Assembly (NCBI GenBank): GCA_033558025.1
Contig: JAUCEF010000006.1
Coordinates: forward strand, 2,542,001 to 2,606,000
DNA: 64,000 nucleotides
Source: Phytophthora sp. 'mugwort'
Lineage: Eukaryota; Oomycota; Peronosporomycetes; Peronosporales; Peronosporaceae
Reading direction: 5' to 3'
Made by a program: the position numbers and the translations under genes. Numbering within the stretch: the first letter of the stretch is position 1; each line of letters begins with the position of its first letter. Shown here piece by piece: positions 1 to 10,561 of the stretch. The notes beneath the pieces were generated by a model, which saw only the letters and a program-made list of their open reading frames with translations, searched no databases and was not told the DNA's origin.

Positions 1-889
1 TTTGACGCAAGTTAATCCGTTGTTCGTGCATGACCAGGTCGAGCCCATCGACACCATTTGCCGCCGGCGATAGCCTTAGCCCTCCGTCTGCGGCTGTTCA
101 GCTGCTAAGGAAGACTATCCGAGCTCCATGTGTTGCGTGGATCAGATCGACCATCCGCTGGCATGCCACCGGATTTCGGCTCGAGCATCCTGTTGAGACC
201 ACGCACAGACACTAGTGGTAACCAGCCTGGCTGGTGTTGTGTGGTTGGAGGGCAATGTGCGGCATTTCTACCCATTCGAAAGCCGCCCCCACTGGCCACA
301 AAAGGCTCGTCGCATCGATCAGATTGTCATGCATCCATGCTTCTGTAAACTCACTCATGAGTATAAACTGTCTTCTTTTTTCGAGCACTCGAAACTACTT
401 CAAAAGTATTGGATACCATTTGCATTGTGTATGAAGATATGCAAAGCTTGAATACTGGACTCGCTGCTCGTCAAAGTCCCTCGAAGTCGGACACACCCGC
501 GCGTAACGCGACGCCACAATTACCTGTACATTGCTCTACCAGCGGAAGTATTAGAGGGAAGGAGGGAATGCACTGTGCTGTCGTCGGCAGGTGGCCCGCG
601 CGCCACAACTTTGATGGGTCTGGGGGGCGGTGCAGGCAGCGCAGGTGGGTAAGGCCGTATACGACTGTCCCAAAGATCGCGGAGCTTGGGATTTGAGACG
701 AAGATAATGCCGTCCTTATGCACTCCCCACTCATCCTTGCCCGCTCCGATGAATCAAAACGGGCAATCTAGTATCTCGCTCTCACGACTCATGACTTGGA
801 AACTTCAACGAGTAGACAGCACAGAGTTTCCGGCGCTCTATCACATTTACACTGTAATTGTACCGTATATATATTGAACACCGGCGCGA
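1..889. other. Non-coding stretch, no supported gene
   Basis: Only short overlapping open frames with no recognisable domain are present. Nothing here resembles a conserved protein, RNA gene or mobile element. It lies downstream of the 3' end of the ion-channel gene on the minus strand. Confidence 0.5.
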
Positions 890-3560
890 TTAGGCCCTGA
901 ACGTGACGGGGGGTGATACGAGCGCGGTTGCCTTGGCGGCGGGCACTAAGTGACGCACAATCTGCTCGAGCTTGCGGTCCAAGTCGTCCATTCTAGACTC
1001 CACTTTCTGTTCGACCAGCCGCAGTTGCCGCTCTAGCTGCTGCAACTGGAACGGGGAGCAACTACACGATGCGCTGGGGACCAACACGCGTTGCGATCTT
1101 CGATCGGTAAGCCCCAATAACCCCGTGGTGGCGCTGCTAACCGAGCTGGTGTCAACGCTGCCGGATGCTGTTCGAGCGACGTCTAATCTCGTACCAGGAA
1201 ATGTTTTGCTTTCTTCCAGTGCAGCGTTTTCCGTAATCGCCCCGAGCGAAAGTTTCTCTGTCCCCGAAGTGGAGAAAGTTGTGCCAGCCGCAGCTACTTC
1301 AGCCGCGGCGGCGACAGCAGCGACGATCTCATCCGTCGTTCCTCCAACTCCTTCATCTCCTTGAACTCCGTGATGTGGAAGGAGCCGCGACGAGTTGAGA
1401 AGACTCGACAGCCGCGGACGGAAATTGGCGAGGGCACGAGTTTTGTTGCGCAGCTTCTCCATGTTTTTATAGGCCTGAATGGTTTTCTTCATTTTGGCAT
1501 CAGCGAGTGCCGTCATCTTCTCCATGCGCTCGGGCCCATCGTCCTTCCACATGAGGCCAACGCGCTTGACGATAAGTTTTTTCATGGCGGTTGCAAACTC
1601 GGGAAACTCGACCAAGATTTTATCAAAACCTTCTCGAGCGAGAACGCAGAGTTCTGCCATGCACTCGGCTTTCACGCTGCGAGTTCGTTCGACCTCCATG
1701 ACCACGCCGATCTCGCCAAAAAAATCGCCCTCACTCAGCAAGATGAGCGTCTGGGACTCCTGTTTCTTGCAGCCGTTCGGTGGGAGCACCCGTACGATGC
1801 CCTTCACGATCATGAACAATTCCTTCCCAATCTCGCCTTCTTGGATGATAAAGTCGTCTGGCATATAAATGACCTGATGCAGCTGCATGCAGATCATGCC
1901 CAAGACAGCATCGGTGGCTAACTGGAAAAACGGAATCTTCTGCAAGTTGTCTTTAAACAGATAGATTGCGATTTGTCTGCGTAGTGTCATTGACATGCCC
2001 GGATCGTGCAGCAAATTGAGCTGCTCCGATAAAGCTCGATTCTGCGTCATCCCGTTACACCATTGGCAACGAATGTTAGTGTACAAGCCAAGACGAAGTG
2101 AGCCCAGCGCAGAAAATTAGCGCACATTCAGCCACAGGTAGTCGTAATACGCTGCCACTCGAGCCTACAGTATCCGGTTTTAGCACAAACGTCATCAGTG
2201 AATTAAGCCGAACACAAAATATAGGCTTTGTTTGGGCCCATGAACGGTACGCACTCGTAATGGTTTCGGCAAACTCAGTGCATCCATTTCATGTGTGACA
2301 TGATCCATTTTCTTCCGGAACGCATTTTCGGCCCTGTTCCAGCTACAATAAATAATGTAGCACAATACTTTAGGTGTTAGTGTGCGCTTGTACCAGTTTT
2401 TTATGCAGGAACTGATAAATAAATTACCTCTGCACAAGCCCGATGATAGTGCCGAAGAGAATAGCTGTCAATATTGCTCCATATACTGATACTGCGCTGG
2501 ACCAGAGGTAGATAGCGCCGCTCAAGTCGTCACTAGCGATGTGGTTATATCCTCCACTTAGAAATCGATCGCTGGCTTCTACGTGTGTTGCAGACACACC
2601 CAGCAACGACACTATTCCATGGTGGAAGGCGACCCAATAGACATCCATCTCACCTCCATCTAAGCAATGAGGCCGAGTGGCTTCGGTAGCGTCTGCGCAT
2701 GGCTTCAGTATAGCCACCCACAAACAGCCTGCTACATGAGCCGAGAAAATCATCACATTGAGGGCGATGGAGACACTCGAGTATCGTTTGTATCGCTTGA
2801 GATATCTGACAAAACGCCCTAAGCGCAGCAAGCGAGGTAGCTTAATGTACTTAATCATCTTGAAAGTTTTCCTCGTCGATACATTGGCCATGGTGTCCTT
2901 AATAAAGTACTCGAAGGGGATTGAAGAAGCGAGATCGATGGGAAACCAGACCGAACGGACATACGCTTGGCGAATTTTGCGTGGATTCATCACCACAGCG
3001 CCATATTCAATGTACCCCGTACGAAAGCGTAGTGCTATGTCTAAGAATCCCCACACATCCAGGACTTTCATGATAGTGCGAGTAGCCGTCGACGGCTCGT
3101 ACCATTCGAAACACAACATGAAGGGGATAATCCACGAATAGTAAGCAACAACGAGTGCACTAATGAGGTCCCAGAAGGTCTTGAGCGGAGACTGCGGATG
3201 GAGCACCCACCGGTAGCTCATTCGATCGTGCAGCTCGAAGAGCGACATTCGCAACACGTTGATGGTCGCGTTGTCCGACGCTAACTTCTGTAGACTCCCA
3301 GTCGAACGCGTCCATGTATTGTTCCGTCCTGGTATATGAGGAGCACCAGGTGTGACTTGAATACCTGGCTTCTTGCTCTCGTGTTTGCTTATCCGGCCGA
3401 GAGGTTTCACGTTGCTCGGGGCTGTACCAGACTCCTGTAATGTCGGCGGCGTTTGATCGGAATTCACCTCTTTTGGCCCTGCTTCGAGGTTCACCGCCGC
3501 ATCATCCGCTTCCGTGGCTGCCGCCAATACGAGGGGTTTGACCGGCTTGCGCCGGAACAT
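890..3560 (-). CDS. Cyclic-nucleotide-gated / voltage-gated-type cation channel (4 exons)
   Basis: Predicted membrane channel of about 800 aa with exons 3560-2428, 2342-2251, 2151-2126 and 2041-890. The introns are 85, 99 and 84 bp, and the third carries a CTAAC branch-like site. The start is the first ATG; upstream codons would need a GTG start. The polar N-terminus is followed by S1 (about residues 129-151), an Arg/Lys-rich S4 (about 236-260, LPRLLRLGRFVRYLKR), S5, a pore loop and S6 (about 350-377). A C-linker then leads to a cyclic-nucleotide-binding domain with the phosphate-binding cassette FGEIGVVMEVERTRSV. The C-terminus ends in a coiled coil near LVEQKVESRMDDLDRKLEQ. The filter position reads LLGVS rather than GYG, so ion selectivity cannot be assumed. 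Splice sites of the two small middle exons are the least certain part. The gene is divergent from the CCDC174-like gene, with about 210 bp between the two ATGs. Confidence 0.85.
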
Positions 3561-3771
3561 GGCAGTCTTCCGACCAAACACACAGGATGGTGTCTAACTT
3601 GCGCAATTATTTATTTCAATTTTTAATGTTGCCACGGATAATGTAACTCCCCAAGCATTAATCCATTATTGTCGAGTTGACGTTGTCTATATTTGCACTT
3701 TTGGTTTATGCACAAACAGTATTTCTTTTTCTTTTTTGCTGGCGTTACAAATCCAACGTGATAACAGAAAA
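3561..3771. promoter_or_regulatory. Divergent promoter interval
   Basis: This AT-rich interval of about 210 bp separates the start codons of the minus-strand channel and the plus-strand CCDC174-like gene. It must contain both 5' UTRs and promoters. I do not see an unambiguous core-promoter motif. Confidence 0.4.
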
Positions 3772-4737
3772 ATGTCGCTCGGGTTTCTGACGGAGTCGGC
3801 GCTCGTGCCGTCCAAGGCGAAGGAGATCAAAGTCGACGCCAAGTCGCTCCTGGACCTCAAGGCCGTCGTCTTCCAGAAGGAACAGGAGCGGAAACGCCGG
3901 TTGCAAGACGCTTTGACGGCCGAGAACGATGACGGGACGTCAGCTGGCTACAGAGCCCTCCGTCAAGGCAAATATGCGCATCTGCGAGGCGGTAGCAAGC
4001 GTCGTCAGAGGTCGGACGAGGACCGAATGGGTAAGAATCGCTCCAATAGCGGAGTGGAGGCTCGCAGTCGACGCGACAAGGAGTTGAAGACGAGAGAAGC
4101 CCCGGACGAAGACGACGAGAAAGCGTGGGCCAAAAAGTCAGCGGAGATGCTACGGAGGAAGGCAAAACTGTACGAGGAGATGGCAAATGGAGGAGGTGGA
4201 GACCACTTGAAGGGAGAGTGTCTGGTGGACTTTGAAGCCAAGAAATACATGACTGAGACGAGAAGTACCAAGGAGAAGACAATGGCGGAGATCACGGACG
4301 AGTTCGGACGCACGAGAAATGTCGCGACGAACAGTGAGGAATACGCGGCGTTCGTGGATATGCAGCATCAATCTCAAAGGGAAGAGCTTGTAAAGAGGAA
4401 GCAGCGTGATGAAGCTGAAGACCGGAACGAGGAAGGGAAAACAGACGGCGGCAGCTTCGTGGTTTCGCAGTGGGAGAAGCGTCTGAAAACCTCCGAGAAA
4501 CATCATTTGAAGGAAGTGCATTTGCGAGCGACTCTAGCGCAGTCGTTGGCGCGCTCGTCTTCGTCGGGTGCAATGGACAGGCAGACGAGGAAGCAACTGC
4601 GCTTGGAGCGTCTTTGTAAGCAGCGAGAGGAGGCCTCGGCAGTGGGCAACAGTGCGTCACCGACGAATCCTGCAGATGATTCTGCAGCGTCTGAAAAGGC
4701 GACAAACTTCTTGAACCAGCTCTCGTCATTGATGTAA
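3772..4737 (+). CDS. CCDC174-like coiled-coil nuclear protein
   Basis: Single-exon gene of about 321 aa. The ATG at 3772 is chosen because the conserved start of the family follows it directly (lysine-rich, then SLLDLKAVVFQKEQERKRR). The middle contains a conserved tract typical of CCDC174 proteins: alternating acidic and basic helices (KAWAKKSAEMLRRKAKLYEE), the LVDFEAKK segment, and a DEFGRTR motif. In animals CCDC174 is a nuclear protein linked to the exon-junction complex; the same role here is inference from family. The protein is highly charged with long predicted coiled coils and no membrane segment. A polyadenylation-like AATAAA lies just after the stop at 4744. It converges on the racemase-family gene, with only 83 bp between stops. 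Confidence 0.75.
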   Translation: MSLGFLTESALVPSKAKEIKVDAKSLLDLKAVVFQKEQERKRRLQDALTAENDDGTSAGYRALRQGKYAHLRGGSKRRQRSDEDRMGKNRSNSGVEARSRRDKELKTREAPDEDDEKAWAKKSAEMLRRKAKLYEEMANGGGGDHLKGECLVDFEAKKYMTETRSTKEKTMAEITDEFGRTRNVATNSEEYAAFVDMQHQSQREELVKRKQRDEAEDRNEEGKTDGGSFVVSQWEKRLKTSEKHHLKEVHLRATLAQSLARSSSSGAMDRQTRKQLRLERLCKQREEASAVGNSASPTNPADDSAASEKATNFLNQLSSLM

Positions 4738-4820
4738 TTGCACAATAAAGTCGGGTGAGACTCTTATGCACCGAGCTCTACCGATAGGTCTATTAGTCTA
4801 ACACGCACAGAGAATCACGA

Positions 4821-5912
4821 TCAGTTGGTCCCTGAAGATGGCGTTGTCGTTGTCGACGAACTCGAGGTGCCTACAAACTTCAACGGCGCCATGGACCCAC
4901 CCAGTGGCACAACAGAATACATACTAGACCCTTTCATGGCTGTATTGCTGCTGTCTGCAGGTTTTAACCTCGATGGATCGGCCTCGCGGATCATGGCACG
5001 TGCCAGGGCCACCATCGGGTCAATGAGAAGACAATCAGCACAGTGCGTCTTGCAAGTGAACACGAATGGAATTTCTGTACAGCCCAGGATAATGACCTCA
5101 GCTCCCTGCTCCCGTAGATACAGCGCATAGCGGTGGAAATTCGCCTCGGTACGTGGCGACACGGCAGGAGCTGTGCTCTTGACCCCCCACTCGCGGTTAT
5201 AAATCGATTCATGGAGCTCCTGCTGCATCGCTCCAGCATCCACCTCGACCACAGTGTAGCCACGCGGCTCCAGTAGATCATGGTACACACGCGAGTTGCG
5301 TGTCCCCGTAGTAGACATCAAGCCAACGCGTTTGCAGGACGGCAGCTTCTGTGTGATGAACGCCACCGTCTCTTCCAGCATGTGCACGTGATGCACATTG
5401 CTCGCACGACCCGTACGTCGCATGAATTCGTCCCAGATTGGCTGCGCGTGGAACGTATTGCAGGGCACACCCACCACAAGTCGCGCTCGACCTGCAGTAG
5501 CTGCAGCGTGCATCATGGCGAACGTGCGTGCCATGCCGCACGCCGGGTTCTCTACCTCCTTGACAAAGTCACAAGGCACTTCGCCATTTGTAGACCCACT
5601 GTCCGAGTCGGAATCGGTGGCATCGGCACCGGAACTCGCCGCGTAGACGAGATACTCGGTGCGGTCCGTCATGTCCTCGGAGCGTGAGAAGTGGCAGACG
5701 TTCAGGTGGCCCTGGTCCTCTCCAGCACTGTCGGTATTCTGCAGTATGAGCTGGTGTAGCAGTAGTCCCGCGGCGGGCCCCACGCCACCACAAATGCCCA
5801 GCATCACCTCCTTGGGGCTCTTGGACTTGACCTTCTTGACCTTCTTGACCTTCACAGCAACGGGCGACTCCATCGCCGCTGGAGCTGGCGGCGTAGACTC
5901 GGGACACACCAT
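4821..5912 (-). CDS. Aspartate/glutamate racemase family protein
   Basis: Single-exon protein of 363 aa. The core matches the Asp/Glu racemase superfamily: an N-terminal GICGGVGPAAG phosphate/substrate loop, a first catalytic-cysteine motif VPCNTFHA, and the second cysteine motif LGCTEIPF near the C-terminus. Both cysteines needed for the two-base racemisation mechanism are present. The roughly 35-residue N-terminal extension is Lys/Val/Ser-rich (KVKKVKKVKSKS), and a Ser/Thr-rich tail follows the domain; both are outside the usual domain. An acidic Ser/Asp insertion (TDSDSDSGS) sits in the first half. Substrate (aspartate, glutamate or another amino acid) cannot be told from sequence. Upstream lies a 1.37 kb interval shared with the divergent lipase gene. 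Confidence 0.85.
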   Translation of the reverse strand: MVCPESTPPAPAAMESPVAVKVKKVKKVKSKSPKEVMLGICGGVGPAAGLLLHQLILQNTDSAGEDQGHLNVCHFSRSEDMTDRTEYLVYAASSGADATDSDSDSGSTNGEVPCDFVKEVENPACGMARTFAMMHAAATAGRARLVVGVPCNTFHAQPIWDEFMRRTGRASNVHHVHMLEETVAFITQKLPSCKRVGLMSTTGTRNSRVYHDLLEPRGYTVVEVDAGAMQQELHESIYNREWGVKSTAPAVSPRTEANFHRYALYLREQGAEVIILGCTEIPFVFTCKTHCADCLLIDPMVALARAMIREADPSRLKPADSSNTAMKGSSMYSVVPLGGSMAPLKFVGTSSSSTTTTPSSGTN

Positions 5913-7283
5913 GAAGTTGAGGGCTTAATTAGCACGCTCACTCAGAAGCAGCTCAGTAAGGGGGGCGTTCGGCAGCGCAGGCTCATTCCACCTCTGCTGT
6001 GCGCGCGTAGACGCTAGTAGGGAATTGCCTCTGCCACTCACTTCTCGTCACAGCACGTCACGTGGGACGCAATAAACACAGCGATGATTGGCGGAATCGC
6101 GTCCTCAGATCTGAGAATGCAATCTGATGCGAGTCAATTTCGCTCTTGGCCAGTGGATGCATGAATAATGCGGTCAAATCTGTTGCTACGTATGTCTGGT
6201 GGAGTCGAGTTTTCCGGGTTTAAGGCGAGATGCCTGCTTCTGAGTGAGTCCGCACAGACGATCTCATCATGATGCTTTCGAAGAAGTGGGGCAGGTGCAC
6301 GGATTGCGCCGCATCGCAAGCGAGGATCATCGTGTGACCGTCAACCTCAACGTGTTGGTCATGCAGCCCATCTCGCGTTAAGACGCGATGTCTTAACCAC
6401 CGGTCTGATCGAGGACAGCAGACAAAAGGCAATTAGACTGCGAATGTTTTCTTCATATTGCGGAGCATCCGGTGTACAGTACATGTACAGTGAGTGGTTG
6501 GCAGTAGGGTTTACAAGTCAAGTGACATCGCCGCATCATTTTCTCAATCCGAGATCAAACGTGTGAACGTGTGGCAACTAATAACCTTGAAAGTATTATA
6601 ATTTTGTGGGAGAGGGAATAGTATTTGTAATGATTTAAGTAAGGTGGACTCGAACGTGTATATTGACAATAACAATAAGAGTCATGCAGTATTTATTAAC
6701 ATAATGTACAGTTGACTACTGAAACGCATCGAGCTATAACTGTACATTTACGTTAAAATATTGCTTGACTTCGTCATCAGACTTATCCCTACCATACAGC
6801 GTCGGGATCAATAGGACTGAGTCTGCTGCCGTACCCCAGCGCCCTCACTGAGGCAAAACCATAAATCGGGGCGTTGAGCATACACGCAGGTAGCCTGCCT
6901 AGATTGTGGCTTTTGATGTCCTGCTAACTTGAATATCAGGACATCAAAGCAACACTGTTTTTTCGATATACACGGTATCATTCTGTTTTCTTATAGCCTG
7001 CCAGCTTCTATTGGTAGCATAGGTCCTTCTATTTGACCTACACTACGGTACCGCCTAACGACAGCCTAATCTGAGAAAAGCCCATGGCCTAAAGTGTACA
7101 TACCGTACAGTATTCACTTTTCCATCTGCTCGTTGCTGGCCGCTCGCCATTTCCACAAGTCGAGCCAAGCTGCAGCAGCTACACGTGGCCCTCCATCCTC
7201 CTTCTATTTCCAGTCTGTAGGCTTAAGCCGCTAAGTAAGTTGGAGCATCGTTCAGGTCGGTTCAGCTCTTCGCTCAGTGAGCA
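5913..7283. other. Divergent intergenic interval of 1.37 kb
   Basis: Lies between the 5' ends of the racemase-family gene and the lipase gene. It contains only short unconvincing open frames. A perfect 12-bp inverted repeat (6912-6948) is its only clear structure. Confidence 0.5.
6912..6948. repeat. Perfect 12-bp inverted repeat
   Basis: Arms TTTGATGTCCTG (6912-6923) and CAGGACATCAAA (6937-6948) are separated by 13 bp. They could form a hairpin or be a protein-binding palindrome. It sits about 340 bp upstream of the lipase start codon. Confidence 0.7.
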
Positions 7284-9515
7284 ATGCAGACAACCGTGAC
7301 GCCCCCGGGCTCCATGACGTCGGTTGTAGCCACCGCCCCGCAGCTGAAGCTGAAGCTGCCACACACCACAAGAGAGAGCGCCGTATCAATAGTGCTGCAG
7401 CCCAAGGCCGCGTGGAAGGATTCGGAGCGCATCGCGCAGTTCGTGGCGAACATGACCAGCGCTGTCCTGGTTGTAGCCATCGCCAGTTACTACTTGGTGC
7501 CGATGGCTGCGCTTGCAATGGCTGAGACCCCGCGAATTGCTGCTCGAGCTCAGGATCATGCAACGTGGACCGCGGGAAATGCTTCCGTCGTGCTCACTGA
7601 TGGATGGAAGGCCATGCAGAAACTCGACATCAAGCCGTCCAGCTCCTTTGTCTCGATTTTGCAGGGTATGTACAATAGTCCACAGGTCACCGCGGCTCTA
7701 TCGTTGACGATCGCCTGTCTGGTGCTGATCCGTAAGTACAAGGCCATCGGCTGGTTTCTGTATCTGCAGGCGGGTGTGACGCTGCAGTGGGGCATTGCAC
7801 TGTACCAGTTGGCACGAATTCTCTTCTCCATGTCGTGTTATTTCACAGTCAAGTTGACCAAGATCGTACTGGCGCTTCTCAGACGTGGATATTCAAGTGT
7901 CTTTGGTGTCCGCAACCGGCAGGCTGTGGCGCTGCGACAGCTTATGAAGACTGCACCGACGCACGCAGTGTGGGTGGAGATGGCCGAGTACCTAGATACA
8001 TTGGAAGGCAAAGACCACTTCAAAACCACGATCTCTGATGACGATTTAGAGTACTGCGACTTTGTCCAGCTTCGAAAGAACTTTACTGCTCTCAAGCGTG
8101 CTTTGCATGAGGAGAAGCCAAACATCATGGAGCTTCGGTACATGATGGCAGCTTGTGTTATGCGCAACGAGTTGGGCGTGGACTCGCCAAGTCTCCATCT
8201 TGAGTGCAAGTCTGGTACCAAGACTGTGATTAATGAGTACAACGATGCTATAGTACAGGCGCTGGAAGTACTAGGCAATGCAAGCGAGGAAGAATTCCCG
8301 CGTGAGGAAAAAAATCAATTCTTTAGGCATATCAAGCAATCGTTCGGCTCAACGGCGCTGTGTCTGAGCGGCGGTGGCTCCATTGCCATGTATCACAAGG
8401 GCATTATCAAGGCGTTACTCGAAGCGGATCTGATGCCGAACATCGTCTCTGGGTCGTCTGGTGGCGCTATCACAGCCGCCATGATTGCTTGCAAGACGAA
8501 CAAGGAGCTGCTTGACGATATCATTCAGGACGATGTCTCGACGCGATTTATTCCCCTGGGTATCCGCTGGTTCCCACCTCTGCTTGAACAGTTTACACAC
8601 TGCATTAAGACTGGGTTCCTGCTTGAGTGCTCAACTTTCGAGCGCACTACGCAGCACTACTACGGCGAACCATTGAACGCAGTGCAGAAGACGATGTATT
8701 ACACGTTCCAGGATGCGTATCTTAAGACAGGGCGCCACGTGTGCATCACCGTTTCGGCTTCGGATGTTAACAGTGCCCACAAAGGTCCCAAGAAGTTACT
8801 ACTGGACCACATCAACTCACCCCACGTTCTTCTTTGGAGTGCAGTGGCCTGCACATGTTCTCTCCCTGGAATTATGAAGAGCAAGCAGCTCATGGCGCGA
8901 GATTTTGATGGCAATGTTGTTCCGTACAACTCGCTGGGCAAGGAATGGTGCGACGGTAGTATCCAGCACGATTTGCCCATGGAGACGATGGCGAGCTGCT
9001 TCAATGTGACAAACTTCATCGTGTCTCAAGTGAACCCGCACGTCGTGCCCTTCGTAGGCGACGAGATCAACCAGCCTGGGTTCCGCAAAAGTATTTTCCA
9101 CATGCTAGAGAGCGTAATCGCTGCCGATGTGCGTCACCGCCTCAAGATGCTGGCCTTCTTGGGTCTCTTTCCCAAGATCTATGGTCACCAGTTCAGCGCA
9201 TACTTCCGGCAGAATTTCTCGGGCAACGTGACTCTGGTCCCCGAGTTTTCGTTTCAAGAGGCCATTGGTATCAAGGCTATCCAGAACCCGAGCAAGCAGG
9301 ACATGCACGACTACATTGAAGGCGGACAGCGTACTGCGTGGCCCAAGCTGGCCTACATCCGCCACTTATGCAGCATCGAAAAGTGTTTGGATCGCCAGCT
9401 TAACCGTCTGCTGGGGCCGTCAGTTGTTCCGTACAACAATTGGCTGCACCCGGACTCTAAGGAGCACACAACGGGGCAGAACAACAACCCCGGAGAGTCA
9501 TTTTCACGTAAATAG
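7284..9515 (+). CDS. Patatin-like / SDP1-TGL-type triacylglycerol lipase
   Basis: Single-exon protein of 743 aa. The N-terminal third has hydrophobic stretches (about residues 55-80 and 130-195) expected to associate with membrane or lipid droplet. It is followed by the DUF3336-like region and a patatin domain. The oxyanion-hole glycine loop is LCLSGGGSIAMYHKG. The nucleophile elbow is G-S-S-G-G with the serine at about residue 392, and the partner aspartate is in WCDGS (about 557). The Ser-Asp dyad is therefore intact, and the layout matches yeast TGL3/4/5 and plant SDP1 lipases that release fatty acids from stored triacylglycerol. That role fits oil-fed spores but is inference. It ends only 112 bp before the cysteine dioxygenase start. 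Confidence 0.9.
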   Translation: MQTTVTPPGSMTSVVATAPQLKLKLPHTTRESAVSIVLQPKAAWKDSERIAQFVANMTSAVLVVAIASYYLVPMAALAMAETPRIAARAQDHATWTAGNASVVLTDGWKAMQKLDIKPSSSFVSILQGMYNSPQVTAALSLTIACLVLIRKYKAIGWFLYLQAGVTLQWGIALYQLARILFSMSCYFTVKLTKIVLALLRRGYSSVFGVRNRQAVALRQLMKTAPTHAVWVEMAEYLDTLEGKDHFKTTISDDDLEYCDFVQLRKNFTALKRALHEEKPNIMELRYMMAACVMRNELGVDSPSLHLECKSGTKTVINEYNDAIVQALEVLGNASEEEFPREEKNQFFRHIKQSFGSTALCLSGGGSIAMYHKGIIKALLEADLMPNIVSGSSGGAITAAMIACKTNKELLDDIIQDDVSTRFIPLGIRWFPPLLEQFTHCIKTGFLLECSTFERTTQHYYGEPLNAVQKTMYYTFQDAYLKTGRHVCITVSASDVNSAHKGPKKLLLDHINSPHVLLWSAVACTCSLPGIMKSKQLMARDFDGNVVPYNSLGKEWCDGSIQHDLPMETMASCFNVTNFIVSQVNPHVVPFVGDEINQPGFRKSIFHMLESVIAADVRHRLKMLAFLGLFPKIYGHQFSAYFRQNFSGNVTLVPEFSFQEAIGIKAIQNPSKQDMHDYIEGGQRTAWPKLAYIRHLCSIEKCLDRQLNRLLGPSVVPYNNWLHPDSKEHTTGQNNNPGESFSRK

Positions 9516-9593
9516 GACGACAATAAGTTTGAGCATCAACATGGCTTCATCGTACTTAGCAGATACCCTGCAACGGCGGAATGAGCGGACGCC

Positions 9594-9605
9594 TCTCATT
9601 GGCTG
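9594..9605 (+). promoter_or_regulatory. Possible oomycete initiator (Inr) element
   Basis: CTCTCATTGGCT resembles the pyrimidine-rich TCATT core of oomycete initiators. It lies about 25-30 bp before the cysteine dioxygenase ATG, inside the short gap after the lipase gene. This is a motif match by eye only. Confidence 0.3.
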
Positions 9606-9627
9606 ATCGTCAACTGAGTCGTTGAAG

Positions 9628-10419
9628 ATGGTGGAGAGCATAACGATCAGTCGCTATAAGCCACAAACGGATACGATGGAGGTCTGGCGGATGAATATGG
9701 CACCACAGACGGCTCTGGGTATGGATCCAAGCCCTACGGAAATCAATGCAGAAGCTCACAAAGTGTCGGTCGCGATGGACTTGGCGCAGCTGGTGGAGAC
9801 GCTGGAGCGCGAGTTGGGGCGTGACCCCGAGATCGCCATCAAGCACAAACCCAGGCTCCAGCAGCTACTCGAGTACAGAATATTTCTTGCTAGTTGTAAT
9901 GACGTATATTTTACTCTGATAATTAATAGCGGGTTGATGTGCTTGCTGCATTGTAGGGATTTCCCCGTGAACATGGAGGAGCTGCAGCGCTTCGCGCACT
10001 TCGATCCGTCACGCAGCTACACTCGAAACCTCATCTCAACGGACAACGAGACGTACGCACTCATGCTGTTATGCTGGAACCCCGGCAAGTTCAGCCCTGT
10101 CCACGACCACCCCACTGATGGCTGCTGGGTGAAAGTTATTCAAGGCTACGTGAACGAAGTGCGCTACGAGAAGCAAGACGGCAAACTCATCGAGACGTCC
10201 AATGTGGTGCTCACATCGGGTGTCACCTACATGGACAACTCGCTTGGACTGCACAAGGTAGGCAACCCCGACACGGGGCTCAATGCCATTTCCATGCATC
10301 TCTACTCTCCTCCTTATGAAAAGTGTCGCGTCTGGCTCGATATGGAAGACGCCACAAAGTCCTCGGTATCAGTGGCCAACTACTACACGGAATACGGCGA
10401 TAAGGTCGAATACTCGTAA
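9628..10419 (+). CDS. Cysteine dioxygenase (2 exons)
   Basis: Oxidises L-cysteine to cysteine sulfinate, the first step of cysteine catabolism and taurine/sulfate formation. Exons 9628-9872 and 9957-10419 give about 235 aa. The 84-bp intron (GTACAG to TTGTAG) is a multiple of three with no stop, so an ORF reads straight through it. Removing it restores the family sequence around LEDFPVNMEELQRF. Iron ligands are visible: the HDH pair, and the histidine of GLHKV. The cysteine five residues after the second ligand (HPTDGC) and the tyrosine of LYSPP match the residues that form the Cys-Tyr crosslink in mammalian enzymes. The ATG at 9628 is the first in frame. Confidence 0.92.
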   Translation: MVESITISRYKPQTDTMEVWRMNMAPQTALGMDPSPTEINAEAHKVSVAMDLAQLVETLERELGRDPEIAIKHKPRLQQLLEYRIFLASCNDVYFTLIINSGLMCLLHCRDFPVNMEELQRFAHFDPSRSYTRNLISTDNETYALMLLCWNPGKFSPVHDHPTDGCWVKVIQGYVNEVRYEKQDGKLIETSNVVLTSGVTYMDNSLGLHKVGNPDTGLNAISMHLYSPPYEKCRVWLDMEDATKSSVSVANYYTEYGDKVEYS

Positions 10420-10561
10420 ACCATTCTTTTTATTTCTTGGTTTTTTTTTTTCACACAAACCAAGATTTATAACAAAAAATGGTGGTCAGAAGCCGAAGAA
10501 ACATACAAACATTTCTACTTTACCGCTACACTCTTACGTCAAAGTTTACCGTGTGCAGTGT

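Noticed and set aside
7252..7563. 103-aa and similar minus-strand frames over the lipase 5' end
   Set aside because: They overlap the lipase coding strand and have no family match; these are shadow frames.
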